This document shows, in pieces, positions 31,620-39,084 of a stretch of DNA of 64,000 nt. This DNA comes from Armatimonadota bacterium (GTDB taxonomy: Bacteria; Armatimonadota; Zipacnadia; UBA1398; JAKPQA01): positions 1 to 64,000 of the forward strand of contig JAKPQA010000221.1 of NCBI GenBank assembly GCA_029547025.1, given 5' to 3'. Position 1 is the stretch's first letter; every line of letters begins with the position of its first letter. A program made the position numbers and the translations under genes. The notes below the pieces were generated by a model, which worked only from the letters and a program-made list of their open reading frames with translations, was not told where the DNA came from and ran no database searches.

Positions 31620-32684
31620 CTACCGATTCGCGACCCTGGCCAGAAGACCGGGCGCCTCTTGGTACCCCGCGATGGCCAACAGTGTCCGGCGGACCTTCTG
31701 CGCAAGTTGCTCTGTGCCGCCACTGATCTCCATTGCCAGGCGCTTCGCGAAAGCCTCGACCTGTCGCGGCCGCTCTTCGTCGGACAGAGCCATGAACTCC
31801 TCGACGATCGGCTGCGCCGCCTCGATGGCCCAAGGCTCGGCCTCTGGATCCTCGAATGCGAGTGCGCGGATGACCTCGTTGGTGCAGGTGAGGATCGGGT
31901 CGGTGGGCTCCGCCACCTCCATCGCCGTGTGCGGGCCTGCCATCGGCGGGTCATCGGCAGGCAGTTCATCACCGGCGCCTTGCTCGTCCCGCCCTGCGTC
32001 ATCGATCACGACTTCATCCGCCGGCATGGCGCCGTGAGCGTACATGGTGAGAACACGCTCCACCCCCTCGGCGATGCCTGCCACAGCCACCCTCTGCTCG
32101 CCATCCATGGTGGCCAGGATCGCTTCGACGGCCGCCGCGTGCTTGTCCAGCACGGGCCCGATGCCCGCACCCTCGCCTTCGGGCGCGAACATGCCGAAGA
32201 TGCGCTCAGCAAAGGCGTCGACGGGCTGCGCGCCGGGCGGCCCCTCCGTTGCTCCAGGCAGCGCCCCGGGAGTGGCCATCAGCTCTAGCATGGCATTGCC
32301 TAGCACATCTTCTGGATCCTCCGCCACCACTACCCTCTCGGCCACGTCGGATAGCTTGGCGGCGGCCTGGTTGGCCTCGGCCAGCGTGGCGTCCACGTCA
32401 GCACGGATCGCCGGGCCCTCCCGTCCCGCCACCTCGGCCAGGGCTCGCGCCTGAGCCGGTGTGAAGCGGCATTCGGCGATCTTCACCGCCATACCGAGCT
32501 TTATGAAAGCGAGGAATGCCTGCGGATTCCGCAACGCCTGATCCGCTGCCAGCATGCCCGGGGCGTTCTGGTCCTCACCAGTGCAGCCCGGGAGCAGCAG
32601 GAGCACGAGGCCGAGGGCAGGCCAGCGGGTAGCGTGGAACCAGCCGCTCCGCTCGCGTGTAATACTGCGGGGGTGGAGCTGCAT
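31620..32684 (-). CDS. Predicted lipoprotein, function unknown
   Basis: About 354 residues. A type II signal is clear: a basic start, a hydrophobic run and the lipobox LLLPGC at about residue 30, after which the protein should be lipid-anchored. The body is helical and acidic (long Ala/Glu runs such as LAEANQAAAKLSDVAERVVV) with no domain I recognise. I choose ATG 32684 because GAGGTG lies 6 bases upstream; another ATG two codons earlier leaves no space, and the longer open frame overlaps aroK. It is divergent from aroK and directly precedes the URO-D paralogue (18 bases between them), so the two are probably co-transcribed. Confidence 0.65.
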   Translation of the reverse strand: MQLHPRSITRERSGWFHATRWPALGLVLLLLPGCTGEDQNAPGMLAADQALRNPQAFLAFIKLGMAVKIAECRFTPAQARALAEVAGREGPAIRADVDATLAEANQAAAKLSDVAERVVVAEDPEDVLGNAMLELMATPGALPGATEGPPGAQPVDAFAERIFGMFAPEGEGAGIGPVLDKHAAAVEAILATMDGEQRVAVAGIAEGVERVLTMYAHGAMPADEVVIDDAGRDEQGAGDELPADDPPMAGPHTAMEVAEPTDPILTCTNEVIRALAFEDPEAEPWAIEAAQPIVEEFMALSDEERPRQVEAFAKRLAMEISGGTEQLAQKVRRTLLAIAGYQEAPGLLARVANR

Positions 32685-32783
32685 TCCCATCACCTCGGCG
32701 CGGATGTTCTGAGCCTGCAGGAGACAAGTTCGGGCAGCGGCGCCTGGCGCCCTGCCCGCGCCCAGCGGAGGTGCCCGGTCAGC

Positions 32784-33344
32784 GTGAACCACCTGCTGCT
32801 CATTGGCTTCAAGGGGTGCGGCAAATCGACGGTCGGGAGGCTCGTTGCTCGCCGGCTCGGCCGTCGCTTCATCGATCTCGACACCGTGATCGAGCGCCTC
32901 TTCCATGAGCGCGGCCTTCAGCGCATGGGCTTCCGGGACGTGTTCTGCCAGGTGGGGGAGGCCGAGTTCCGCCGGCTGGAGCGTGAGGCCGCACGCATCG
33001 TCGCGCGATGGGCGCGGGAGGCGCCGGCGCCCATGGTGATCGCCCTCGGCGGCGGAAGCCTGGTCGATGATGAGACCCGATCCCTACTACTGCCGCTCGG
33101 CCGATTCGTCTACCTGCGGGTTCCACGCAACGAGGCTGTCGAGCGGGCACTCTCCGCCGACACACCAGCCTTCCTGCCCGGTCGCAACCCCGTAGAGGAG
33201 CTGTCGGAGGTATACTCGCTGCGCGAGCCGATCTACCGTGCGTGTGCCCACATAACCGTCGACATCGGTGGCCTGGGACGCCGGGCGGCCGCGGACCGGG
33301 TGGTCGGCGAATTCGACCGGTTGGCGACCTCGGGGGGTGCCTGA
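32784..33344 (+). CDS. aroK: Shikimate kinase
   Basis: 186 residues, normal for shikimate kinase, which phosphorylates the 3-hydroxyl of shikimate in the aromatic pathway. Walker A is GFKGCGKST (8-16), the shikimate-site Asp is in FIDLDTVIE (D33), and the glycine-rich GGGS (89-92) follows. R63 in FRRLE probably contacts substrate. The start is GTG 32784 with GGAGGTG (32767-32773) upstream; the frame is open further up but lacks homology. Its stop overlaps the aroC start by one base (TGATG), so the two are coupled. Confidence 0.9.
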   Translation: MNHLLLIGFKGCGKSTVGRLVARRLGRRFIDLDTVIERLFHERGLQRMGFRDVFCQVGEAEFRRLEREAARIVARWAREAPAPMVIALGGGSLVDDETRSLLLPLGRFVYLRVPRNEAVERALSADTPAFLPGRNPVEELSEVYSLREPIYRACAHITVDIGGLGRRAAADRVVGEFDRLATSGGA

Positions 33345-34405
33345 TGGGCGGAAGCATCTTCGGCAAGGCGTTCCGCATCACCACCTTCGGTGAGTCCCAT
33401 GGCAAGGCCGTCGGGGTAGTTGTGGAGGGCGTCACGCCAGGCCTGCCGCTCACCGAGGCCGACATCCAGATTGAGCTCGACCGCCGCAAGCCTGGGCAGA
33501 GCGAAGTGGCCACGCCCCGCCAGGAGTCCGATACCGTCCACATCCTCTCGGGCGTGTTCGAGGGCCGGGCCACTGGCTGCCCCATCGCCTTGGTCATCTG
33601 GAATGCGGATGCCAGGCCTGAAGCCTATCGCGATCTGGCCGAGGTGTTTCGTCCCGGCCATGCGGACTACACCTACCACGCCAAGTATGGCATCCGTGAC
33701 CACCGCGGATCAGGCCGGGCCTCCGGCCGGGAGACGGCCGCCCGCGTGGCCGCCGGAGCCATCGCCAAGAAGGTGCTTGCCCCAGCCGGGGTCACTATCC
33801 GAGCCTACACGTTGCAGGTCGGCGCCATCGGCGCGGAGCGGGTCGATCTCGACGAGGTCGACCGCAACCCCGTGCGCTGCCCGGATCCCAGCGCTGCCGC
33901 TCGAATGGTCGAGGCCATCCGCGAGGCGAGGGACCAGAAGGACTCGCTCGGCGGCATCGTCGAGTGCCGGGCCACCGGCGTCCCCGCAGGCCTCGGCGAA
34001 CCGGTCTTCGACAAGCTCGACGCTGATCTCGCCAAGGCCATGCTGTCGCTCGGGGCGGTGAAGGGGATCGAGTTCGGCGCTGGTTTCGGTGCGGTGACCA
34101 TGCGAGGCTCGGAGCACAACGACGCGCTCACGGCTGAGGGGTTCGCAACGAACCATGCCGGCGGCGTTTTGGGAGGCATCTCGACCGGGGCTGAGCTCGT
34201 GTTCCGCATCGCCGTCAAGCCGACGTCGTCCATCGGGCGGGAGCAGGTCACGGTGGATCTCGACGGCCGCGAGCGGCGCATCGCCATCGGGGGCCGGCAC
34301 GATCCCTGCATCTGCCCTCGAATCGTCCCGGTGGTTGAGGCCATGGCCGCACTGGTGCTGGTGGACCACCTCAAGCGTCAGTCTGCCCTGCGGGGGGGCG
34401 CGTGA
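33344..34405 (+). CDS. aroC: Chorismate synthase
   Basis: 353 residues, full length. It converts EPSP to chorismate and needs reduced FMN. The family signatures are GESHGKAVGVVVEGVTPG (16-33), RPGHADYTYHAKYG, GSGRASGRETAARVAAGAIA, FGAVTMRGSEHND and HAGGVLGGISTGAELVFRIA. Shikimate kinase followed by chorismate synthase skips one step (AroA), whose gene is not in the window. The ATG overlaps the aroK stop. The small DUF6485 gene follows within 80 bases. Confidence 0.95.
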   Translation: MGGSIFGKAFRITTFGESHGKAVGVVVEGVTPGLPLTEADIQIELDRRKPGQSEVATPRQESDTVHILSGVFEGRATGCPIALVIWNADARPEAYRDLAEVFRPGHADYTYHAKYGIRDHRGSGRASGRETAARVAAGAIAKKVLAPAGVTIRAYTLQVGAIGAERVDLDEVDRNPVRCPDPSAAARMVEAIREARDQKDSLGGIVECRATGVPAGLGEPVFDKLDADLAKAMLSLGAVKGIEFGAGFGAVTMRGSEHNDALTAEGFATNHAGGVLGGISTGAELVFRIAVKPTSSIGREQVTVDLDGRERRIAIGGRHDPCICPRIVPVVEAMAALVLVDHLKRQSALRGGA

Positions 34406-34482
34406 TCCCGCCCCGAAGGGAGGGCCGCCTGACGGGTCCGAGGAACATGCCCACAACAGACTCGGACCGATTGGAGACCCGG

Positions 34483-34686
34483 ATGGCCTACGATTGTCCC
34501 TCGCTGAAGAAGAACATGGAGAGGTGCAACTGCTCCGCCGACGGCTGCCCGCGCAAGGGCAACTGCTGCGAGTGTCTGCACTACCATCTGTCGAACCGCC
34601 AACTGCCGGCCTGTGCGTTCACGAATGACATCGAGAAGACCTACGACCGCTCCTTCGAGCGCTTCGCCAAGATGGTGCTGGGGTAG
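34483..34686 (+). CDS. DUF6485 small cysteine-rich protein
   Basis: 67 residues with eight cysteines in the pattern CPSL, RCNC, GCPRKGNCCEC and PACAF, which suggests one or two bound zinc ions or an Fe-S site. The sequence matches my recollection of DUF6485 (CPSLKKNMERCNC..CPRKGNCCECL, then EKTYDRSFE). ATG 34483 is favoured: GGAGA lies about 5 bases upstream and known members begin close to the first CP. An earlier ATG at 34447 would add 12 residues. It is the third gene behind aroK-aroC. Role unknown. Confidence 0.7.
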   Translation: MAYDCPSLKKNMERCNCSADGCPRKGNCCECLHYHLSNRQLPACAFTNDIEKTYDRSFERFAKMVLG

Positions 34687-34792
34687 GTGTGCGCCGAGCT
34701 CGGCGCCCCAGAACCGGGGACAGGTCTGGGTCTTCGGCACTTGGCGGGAACCCAGGCCTGCCCCCGTTCTCCGGGTTGCCCCGCGTCGGGCT

Positions 34793-35713
34793 CTACGCCT
34801 CCGCCCCACTCCACTCGCGCCAGGCGTTGAGCATCGCGAGGTAGTTCTCGACCGGGATGTAGTTCGCGATGCTGTTCCCCGAGCCCAGCACATAGCCGCC
34901 CCCCGACGCGCAGGCGTCGAGGATGTCCAGCGTGTACCGCCGTACCCCCTCGGGCGTCAGCCGGCACAGCGCATCGACATCGACGCCGCCGATGATGCCG
35001 ATCCGGCTGCCCCACCGGCTCTTTACCTCGGCGACGGGCATGATGACATCCTCATACGAGTGCTTCGCGTCGATGCGCACGTCGTCGATCAGGTCATCCA
35101 TGATCGACTCGAGATTCCCGCACGAATGGAGCAGCACGGGGATGCCCGCGTCGTGAGCGACCCGTGCCAGGTCGCGCTGCGTCGCCAAAACGTACTGACG
35201 CATGGCGTCAGGCGCCAGGAAGGTCCCGGTCTTGTGCCCCATGTCGTCCGAGATCCAGATGGCGCCCACGCGGTCCATCGTCACCAACTGCCGCCAGATG
35301 GCGACCATCTGGTCCCGGATGCGCCGGACGATCTCCCGCACCAGTTCCGGGTCGTCAGCCAGCAGGTAGCATAGGGGCTCGTAACCCACAATCCACATGA
35401 GCCACTCGCACGGACCGCCCGCGCTGGCGAGCAGGCCCATGCCGTCCGGCAGGAGCCGCGCCATGTGCTCGACGGGGCCGTAATCGACTTGTTCCGGTGT
35501 GGGCCAAGCGTAGGCATCGAACGAGGCGCGATCCCAGATGCGGCTGGCGGCAGCCGTCACATAGGCACTCCGCCCGGACGCGAGCGCAGTGCTCTGAATC
35601 GCCGTTGTGTGGTGAGTATGCACGGGGGGCTCGGAGTCAATAGTCATTGTGCAGATTCCGTGCGCTAAGATTCCGGCGCACAGCCACACACCAGTGTCCG
35701 GATGCTTGTTCAT
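34793..35713 (-). CDS. URO-D/MtaA superfamily protein with a shortened N-terminus
   Basis: 306 residues. From about residue 45 it aligns with URO-D superfamily members: GRSAYV, FDAYAWPTPEQVDYGPVEHM, RLLPDGMGLLASAGGPCEWL, MGYEP-like VGYEPLCYLL, VLLHSCGNLESIMDDLIDDV and IGIIGGVDVDALCRL. HSCGN supplies the MtaA-like His and Cys. The usual first 60-80 residues (an RERVxAAL-type start) are replaced by an unrelated 40-residue leader, and no alternative frame upstream restores them. It may be truncated and partly inactive. The start is uncertain: I see no good ribosome binding site. It is convergent with the DUF6485 gene. Confidence 0.65.
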   Translation of the reverse strand: MNKHPDTGVWLCAGILAHGICTMTIDSEPPVHTHHTTAIQSTALASGRSAYVTAAASRIWDRASFDAYAWPTPEQVDYGPVEHMARLLPDGMGLLASAGGPCEWLMWIVGYEPLCYLLADDPELVREIVRRIRDQMVAIWRQLVTMDRVGAIWISDDMGHKTGTFLAPDAMRQYVLATQRDLARVAHDAGIPVLLHSCGNLESIMDDLIDDVRIDAKHSYEDVIMPVAEVKSRWGSRIGIIGGVDVDALCRLTPEGVRRYTLDILDACASGGGYVLGSGNSIANYIPVENYLAMLNAWREWSGAEA

Positions 35714-35871
35714 GTGAGTTGGTCGAGCCCAACGTAGCCGTGCGTGGGGCTCACGCCGTGGCCCGTGGGTTCGCTTCGGGCCCGTGGCCGTACGCCGCGC
35801 GGCGTGCGCAATGGTTCAGCTGCGTCAGCTCGGTCAGGCCTCGGCACACCATGTCCGGGCCCCCCACCGGG

Positions 35872-37137
35872 TCACTTGGCCCGTCGGGCGCGTGCCATAA
35901 CGTCCGCCACCAGGGCGTCCTGCAGCGTGCGCCGTTCCTCGGGCGTGCCCGTGTACCACGGCTCATCCATGCGGTACACGAGCTTCGAGATGTCGGTGTC
36001 GAGCCAGTCCTTGGTCGTGCCCATGTTGCGGCCGCTGCGCTCAAACGCATCCACCACGCTGGTCGGCAGCAGCGCCCTGACATCGGGCAAGATCGCCACA
36101 ATCGTGCCCATAGGGAACCACTTCGCCAGCTCCTCGTCGCTGAGCGGCAGCCTGGTCGCCCGCAGGGTCCCCTCCACCAGCGTCGCTGCCTCTGCCGAAT
36201 CCAGCTCCGGCAGACCCGACGCCCCGGTCGAGAACGAGGAGCACCGGTACTCGGATGGCACCCAGGTGCCGTCCGGCGCTTCGACGTACCCCTCCCACAG
36301 GGCGAACACACGGACTACCATCTGGCGGCCGCCTTCTTCCGAGATGCCCGTAACTTCGGCAAGGTACGGCGCATAGCCCCCCAGCCTGACGAACCCACAC
36401 CGGAGCTGACGAACGAAGCCCGGCGCCGTCTCGCCAGTCAGGGTCAGCAGAACGGCCTCGCGGCCGTCGTGCTCGGTCAGCTCGGCCGCCACGTCACCCC
36501 CGCCTTGGAGCATCGCTTCGAGCTCGCGCCGCAGCGCGCCCACGCGGCGCACGTATAGGCCGAGGTAGGCCGCGCAGGGCGAGGACTCCTGCTGCCAGTC
36601 GACCTCCTGGGCCAGCACTCGGCCGATGGGGAACGACGGCGTGGGGCCGCGGTGGAAGTCGATCCGGTAGGCGGGGCGGTCCAGCCTCTTCATGTGGAGG
36701 TCGCCGACCCGGTCGGGGGCACGACTGACGTCGGCCGGGAACAGCCGGTCGGACCCACCCCAGTGCCGCACTTGGGCCTCGACTTCCCACTCCTGGGGAG
36801 TGAGACGATAGCGCTCGACGAGTCGAGTGCGCGTGGCCCCGTTCTGCCTGCCATCTGCGAAGGTCTCGATGGCCTTGCTGAGCGCAGCGGGGTCTCCGTC
36901 GGTCGCGAGGCCGAGCTTCCACGCCCCGACGAACCGCTCGGCAAGTACCGTGAACTCGACACCCGCACCAGCCTGCTCGCGGGCGCGGCAGCCCTCGATG
37001 ACGGCCTCGGCTATCGCCCGCGGGTCGGCTGGGCCCGGTCTTGCGGGCTGGCCCAGCACCGCCGCCGTGGCAAGCCCTGCGATGCACAGCACAGCACGGC
37101 CGCTGTGCCGACGCAGCACTTGGATCAGTCGCGCCAT
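35872..37137 (-). CDS. Exported protein of unknown function
   Basis: 421 residues with a signal peptide (RRHSGRAVLCIAGLATAAVL, residues 9-28). The rest alternates short strands and polar loops in the style of LolA/LppX-like lipoprotein carriers or DUF-type beta proteins (for example YRLTPQEWEVEAQVRHWGGS, AVLLTLTGETAPGFVRQLRC, YLAEVTGISEEGGRQMVVRV), but no motif allows a name. GAGGAGGGG precedes ATG 37137 by about 7 bases; the longer open frame has no signal peptide at its start. It lies 158 bases upstream of the short URO-D gene on the same strand. Confidence 0.6.
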   Translation of the reverse strand: MARLIQVLRRHSGRAVLCIAGLATAAVLGQPARPGPADPRAIAEAVIEGCRAREQAGAGVEFTVLAERFVGAWKLGLATDGDPAALSKAIETFADGRQNGATRTRLVERYRLTPQEWEVEAQVRHWGGSDRLFPADVSRAPDRVGDLHMKRLDRPAYRIDFHRGPTPSFPIGRVLAQEVDWQQESSPCAAYLGLYVRRVGALRRELEAMLQGGGDVAAELTEHDGREAVLLTLTGETAPGFVRQLRCGFVRLGGYAPYLAEVTGISEEGGRQMVVRVFALWEGYVEAPDGTWVPSEYRCSSFSTGASGLPELDSAEAATLVEGTLRATRLPLSDEELAKWFPMGTIVAILPDVRALLPTSVVDAFERSGRNMGTTKDWLDTDISKLVYRMDEPWYTGTPEERRTLQDALVADVMARARRAK

Positions 37138-37555
37138 CGGTCGCCCCTCCTCGCTTCCGGGAAGCGGGTCAGGCCGGACGACTCGCGTCGCGGTACCGGC
37201 CCGCATGTACGTGTGGCAGCCACCGGCGCCGGCGTTGTTGGGGTGGCGGCAACCCGGGCCAGGCGGAGGGCCGAGGGGCCACTGGTGCTAGCCCAGGACG
37301 CCGGCTGCCAACTGCGGTCGCCCCACCACACAGCCCGCATCGTTGCCGTGCCCTGCTCTCGCGGAGCAGGCGCTCCGCGCTCCGGGAATGGCCTGTGCGT
37401 ACGGCGGGGCGGGGACGGCACCACCGGGCTCTGCTGAGGCGCCCCGCCGAGCCCACGAGCGTCCGTCCCGCGCGGTACCCCCACGACGCCCCAGGTATGC
37501 TAAGCTGGCTGCCGCCGGAGGCGGCGCCACCCGCCCCGTCCAGAAGGAGGATCTG
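37138..37555. other. Divergent intergenic region with a repeat
   Basis: No gene seen. It lies between the exported protein gene (minus) and the thymidylate-synthase-like gene (plus), so it should contain promoters both ways, but I found none that is convincing. It holds repeat copy 2 at 37360-37411 and ends with the strong ribosome binding site AAGGAGG. Confidence 0.5.
37360..37411. repeat. Dispersed GCGCTCCGCGCTCCGG repeat, copy 2
   Basis: CGCGGAGC-AGGC-GCTCCGCG (37360-37379) is a perfect 8-bp palindrome, followed by CTCCGG and CCTGTGCGTACG. The same core and tail occur at 13171-13220. It is probably a mobile or REP-like intergenic element. Confidence 0.5.
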
Positions 37556-38398
37556 ATGCCCGAACCCCTGACGCTGCCGGTCGTGCACATCGTGGCCGAT
37601 ACCCTCCCCGCCGCTTGGGAGCAGGCCGTGGTCGAGACCTGGGAGCGCGGCGCGCGCATTCCCACCCAGTATGATCAAGACGGTGATCCCGCCAGCCGCG
37701 ATGTCAGCCTCTTCCTCGCCGTTCGCGACCCATTCGCCGAGCCCCGCATCCACCGTGCTTTCCCCGGCGGCATCGAGGACCTGGAGGTCTACCGGCAGGA
37801 GGTCGCCGACGGCATTCACGACCACTGGATCGATCCTGCCGCCGGCAAGTGGGAGTATACGTACCACGAGCGATTGAGGGCCTACGGGGTGCCGGGTCTC
37901 CCCGAGCCGGTCGACCAGATCGCCTACGTCGTCGATGCACTAGCCAAGGCCCCGCACACCCGTCGCGCCCAGGCTGTGCTGTGGAAGTGCTGGGAGGATG
38001 CGGGTATCGCGGACCCCGCCTGTCTCCAGCGCCTCTGGTTTCGCGTCTACGGCGAGGAGCTCGTGCTCGCCGCCCACATGCGCAGCAACGATGCGTTCAA
38101 AGCGGCGTATATGAACATGTACGCTTTCACTGACCTGCAGCGTGCTGTGGCGGAGGCACTCTCGGCGAAACTGGGGCGCCAGATCCGCGTCGGTCAGTAC
38201 AATCACGTGGTGGACTCGTTCCACATCTACGGGTCCTACTTCGACGAGTTTGAGGGGTTCCTGCGCACCCTACAGGCCCGGCCGTTCGAGGACCGCGTCT
38301 GGACGACGGAACAGGTGCAGCCCATCATCGACGAGGCGCGCGAGCGCATCGCCAAGTCGATGGACCAGGAGCGGCTGACGGGGCGCAAGGGGCTGTAG
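37556..38398 (+). CDS. Thymidylate-synthase-like protein
   Basis: 280 residues, close to ThyA length. Residues about 110-235 align with the ThyA/dCMP-hydroxymethylase core: a Cys in DPACLQRLWFRV (C156), RSND (R176-D179), YMNMYAF with N187, and QYNHVVDSFHIYGSYF with D220, H223 and Y225. These match the catalytic Cys, phosphate-binding Arg-Ser, the base-recognising Asn and the HxY pair of ThyA. The usual PCH is ACL and the N-terminus is unlike ThyA, so substrate or reaction may differ (dUMP, dCMP or another nucleotide). AAGGAGG lies 5 bases before ATG 37556. First of three plus-strand genes with a DUF456 protein and an acyl-CoA ligase. Confidence 0.75.
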   Translation: MPEPLTLPVVHIVADTLPAAWEQAVVETWERGARIPTQYDQDGDPASRDVSLFLAVRDPFAEPRIHRAFPGGIEDLEVYRQEVADGIHDHWIDPAAGKWEYTYHERLRAYGVPGLPEPVDQIAYVVDALAKAPHTRRAQAVLWKCWEDAGIADPACLQRLWFRVYGEELVLAAHMRSNDAFKAAYMNMYAFTDLQRAVAEALSAKLGRQIRVGQYNHVVDSFHIYGSYFDEFEGFLRTLQARPFEDRVWTTEQVQPIIDEARERIAKSMDQERLTGRKGL

Positions 38399-38430
38399 TC
38401 CGCCGCCACGGTCGGAGGAGGCATGACGCG

Positions 38431-38985
38431 GTGCTGTTGCTGCTGGGCAAGATCCTGCTGGTCGCGCTGCTCCTCTGCGGGTTCCTGGCGACGCTCCTCG
38501 GTCTCCCGGGGACCATCATCGTGGCGGCTCTGGCTACGGTCTGGGGTCTATGCACGGGCTTCGCGGCGGTGAAGTGGCCCCTCATCGCCGTGCTGTGGCT
38601 GGTGGCGATAGCCTCCGAGGTGCTCGACCAGGTACTGGGGGCCTGGGGCGTTCGGAAGTACCAGGGCTCGGCGCGCGGCATGTGGGGGGCTTGGGGCGGC
38701 GGCGTGGCCGGCGCCATCGGCGGCGGCGCCCTGGCTCCGCTCGCGGGTATCGGTGGGCCCGGGGGGTTCGTCCTCGGTGCCATGATCCTGCCGATGCTCG
38801 GCGGGCTGGTCGGTGGTTTCGCCGGAGCCCTTCTGTTCGAGATGACCCACGCGAGCAAGGGCTTCGGCGAGGCCGCGAGGGCTGGCTACGGCGCCTTCCT
38901 CGGCCGCACCGTGGGCATGGTGGCGAAGATCGGCGTCTGCGCCGGCATGGTCGTCGCGGTGCTCCTGGCCGTCCTCGGGGGGTGA
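38431..38985 (+). CDS. DUF456 membrane protein
   Basis: 184 residues, strongly hydrophobic, with about five membrane segments: KILLVALLLCGFLATLLG, GTIIVAALATVWGLCTGFAA, WPLIAVLWLVAIASEVL, a glycine-rich pair around 85-130 and a last one at the C-terminus. The early LLLVGLxGTxLPGLPG-like pattern (GFLATLLGLPGTIIV) and the VLDQ/GxxxxGA spacing are those of DUF456. Function unknown. The start is GTG 38431, with GGAGGAGG (38414-38421) upstream. It lies 32 bases after the thymidylate-synthase-like gene. Confidence 0.75.
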   Translation: MLLLLGKILLVALLLCGFLATLLGLPGTIIVAALATVWGLCTGFAAVKWPLIAVLWLVAIASEVLDQVLGAWGVRKYQGSARGMWGAWGGGVAGAIGGGALAPLAGIGGPGGFVLGAMILPMLGGLVGGFAGALLFEMTHASKGFGEAARAGYGAFLGRTVGMVAKIGVCAGMVVAVLLAVLGG

Positions 38986-39084
38986 CGGCGGCTAGCCAGT
39001 ACACGGAGGGCTGCCTCCCCGGTGCATAGAACCCTGCGAGCCGGGTGTCGAATGCGTGAGTGCGAGTGGAGAGGCGGCCCTCTG

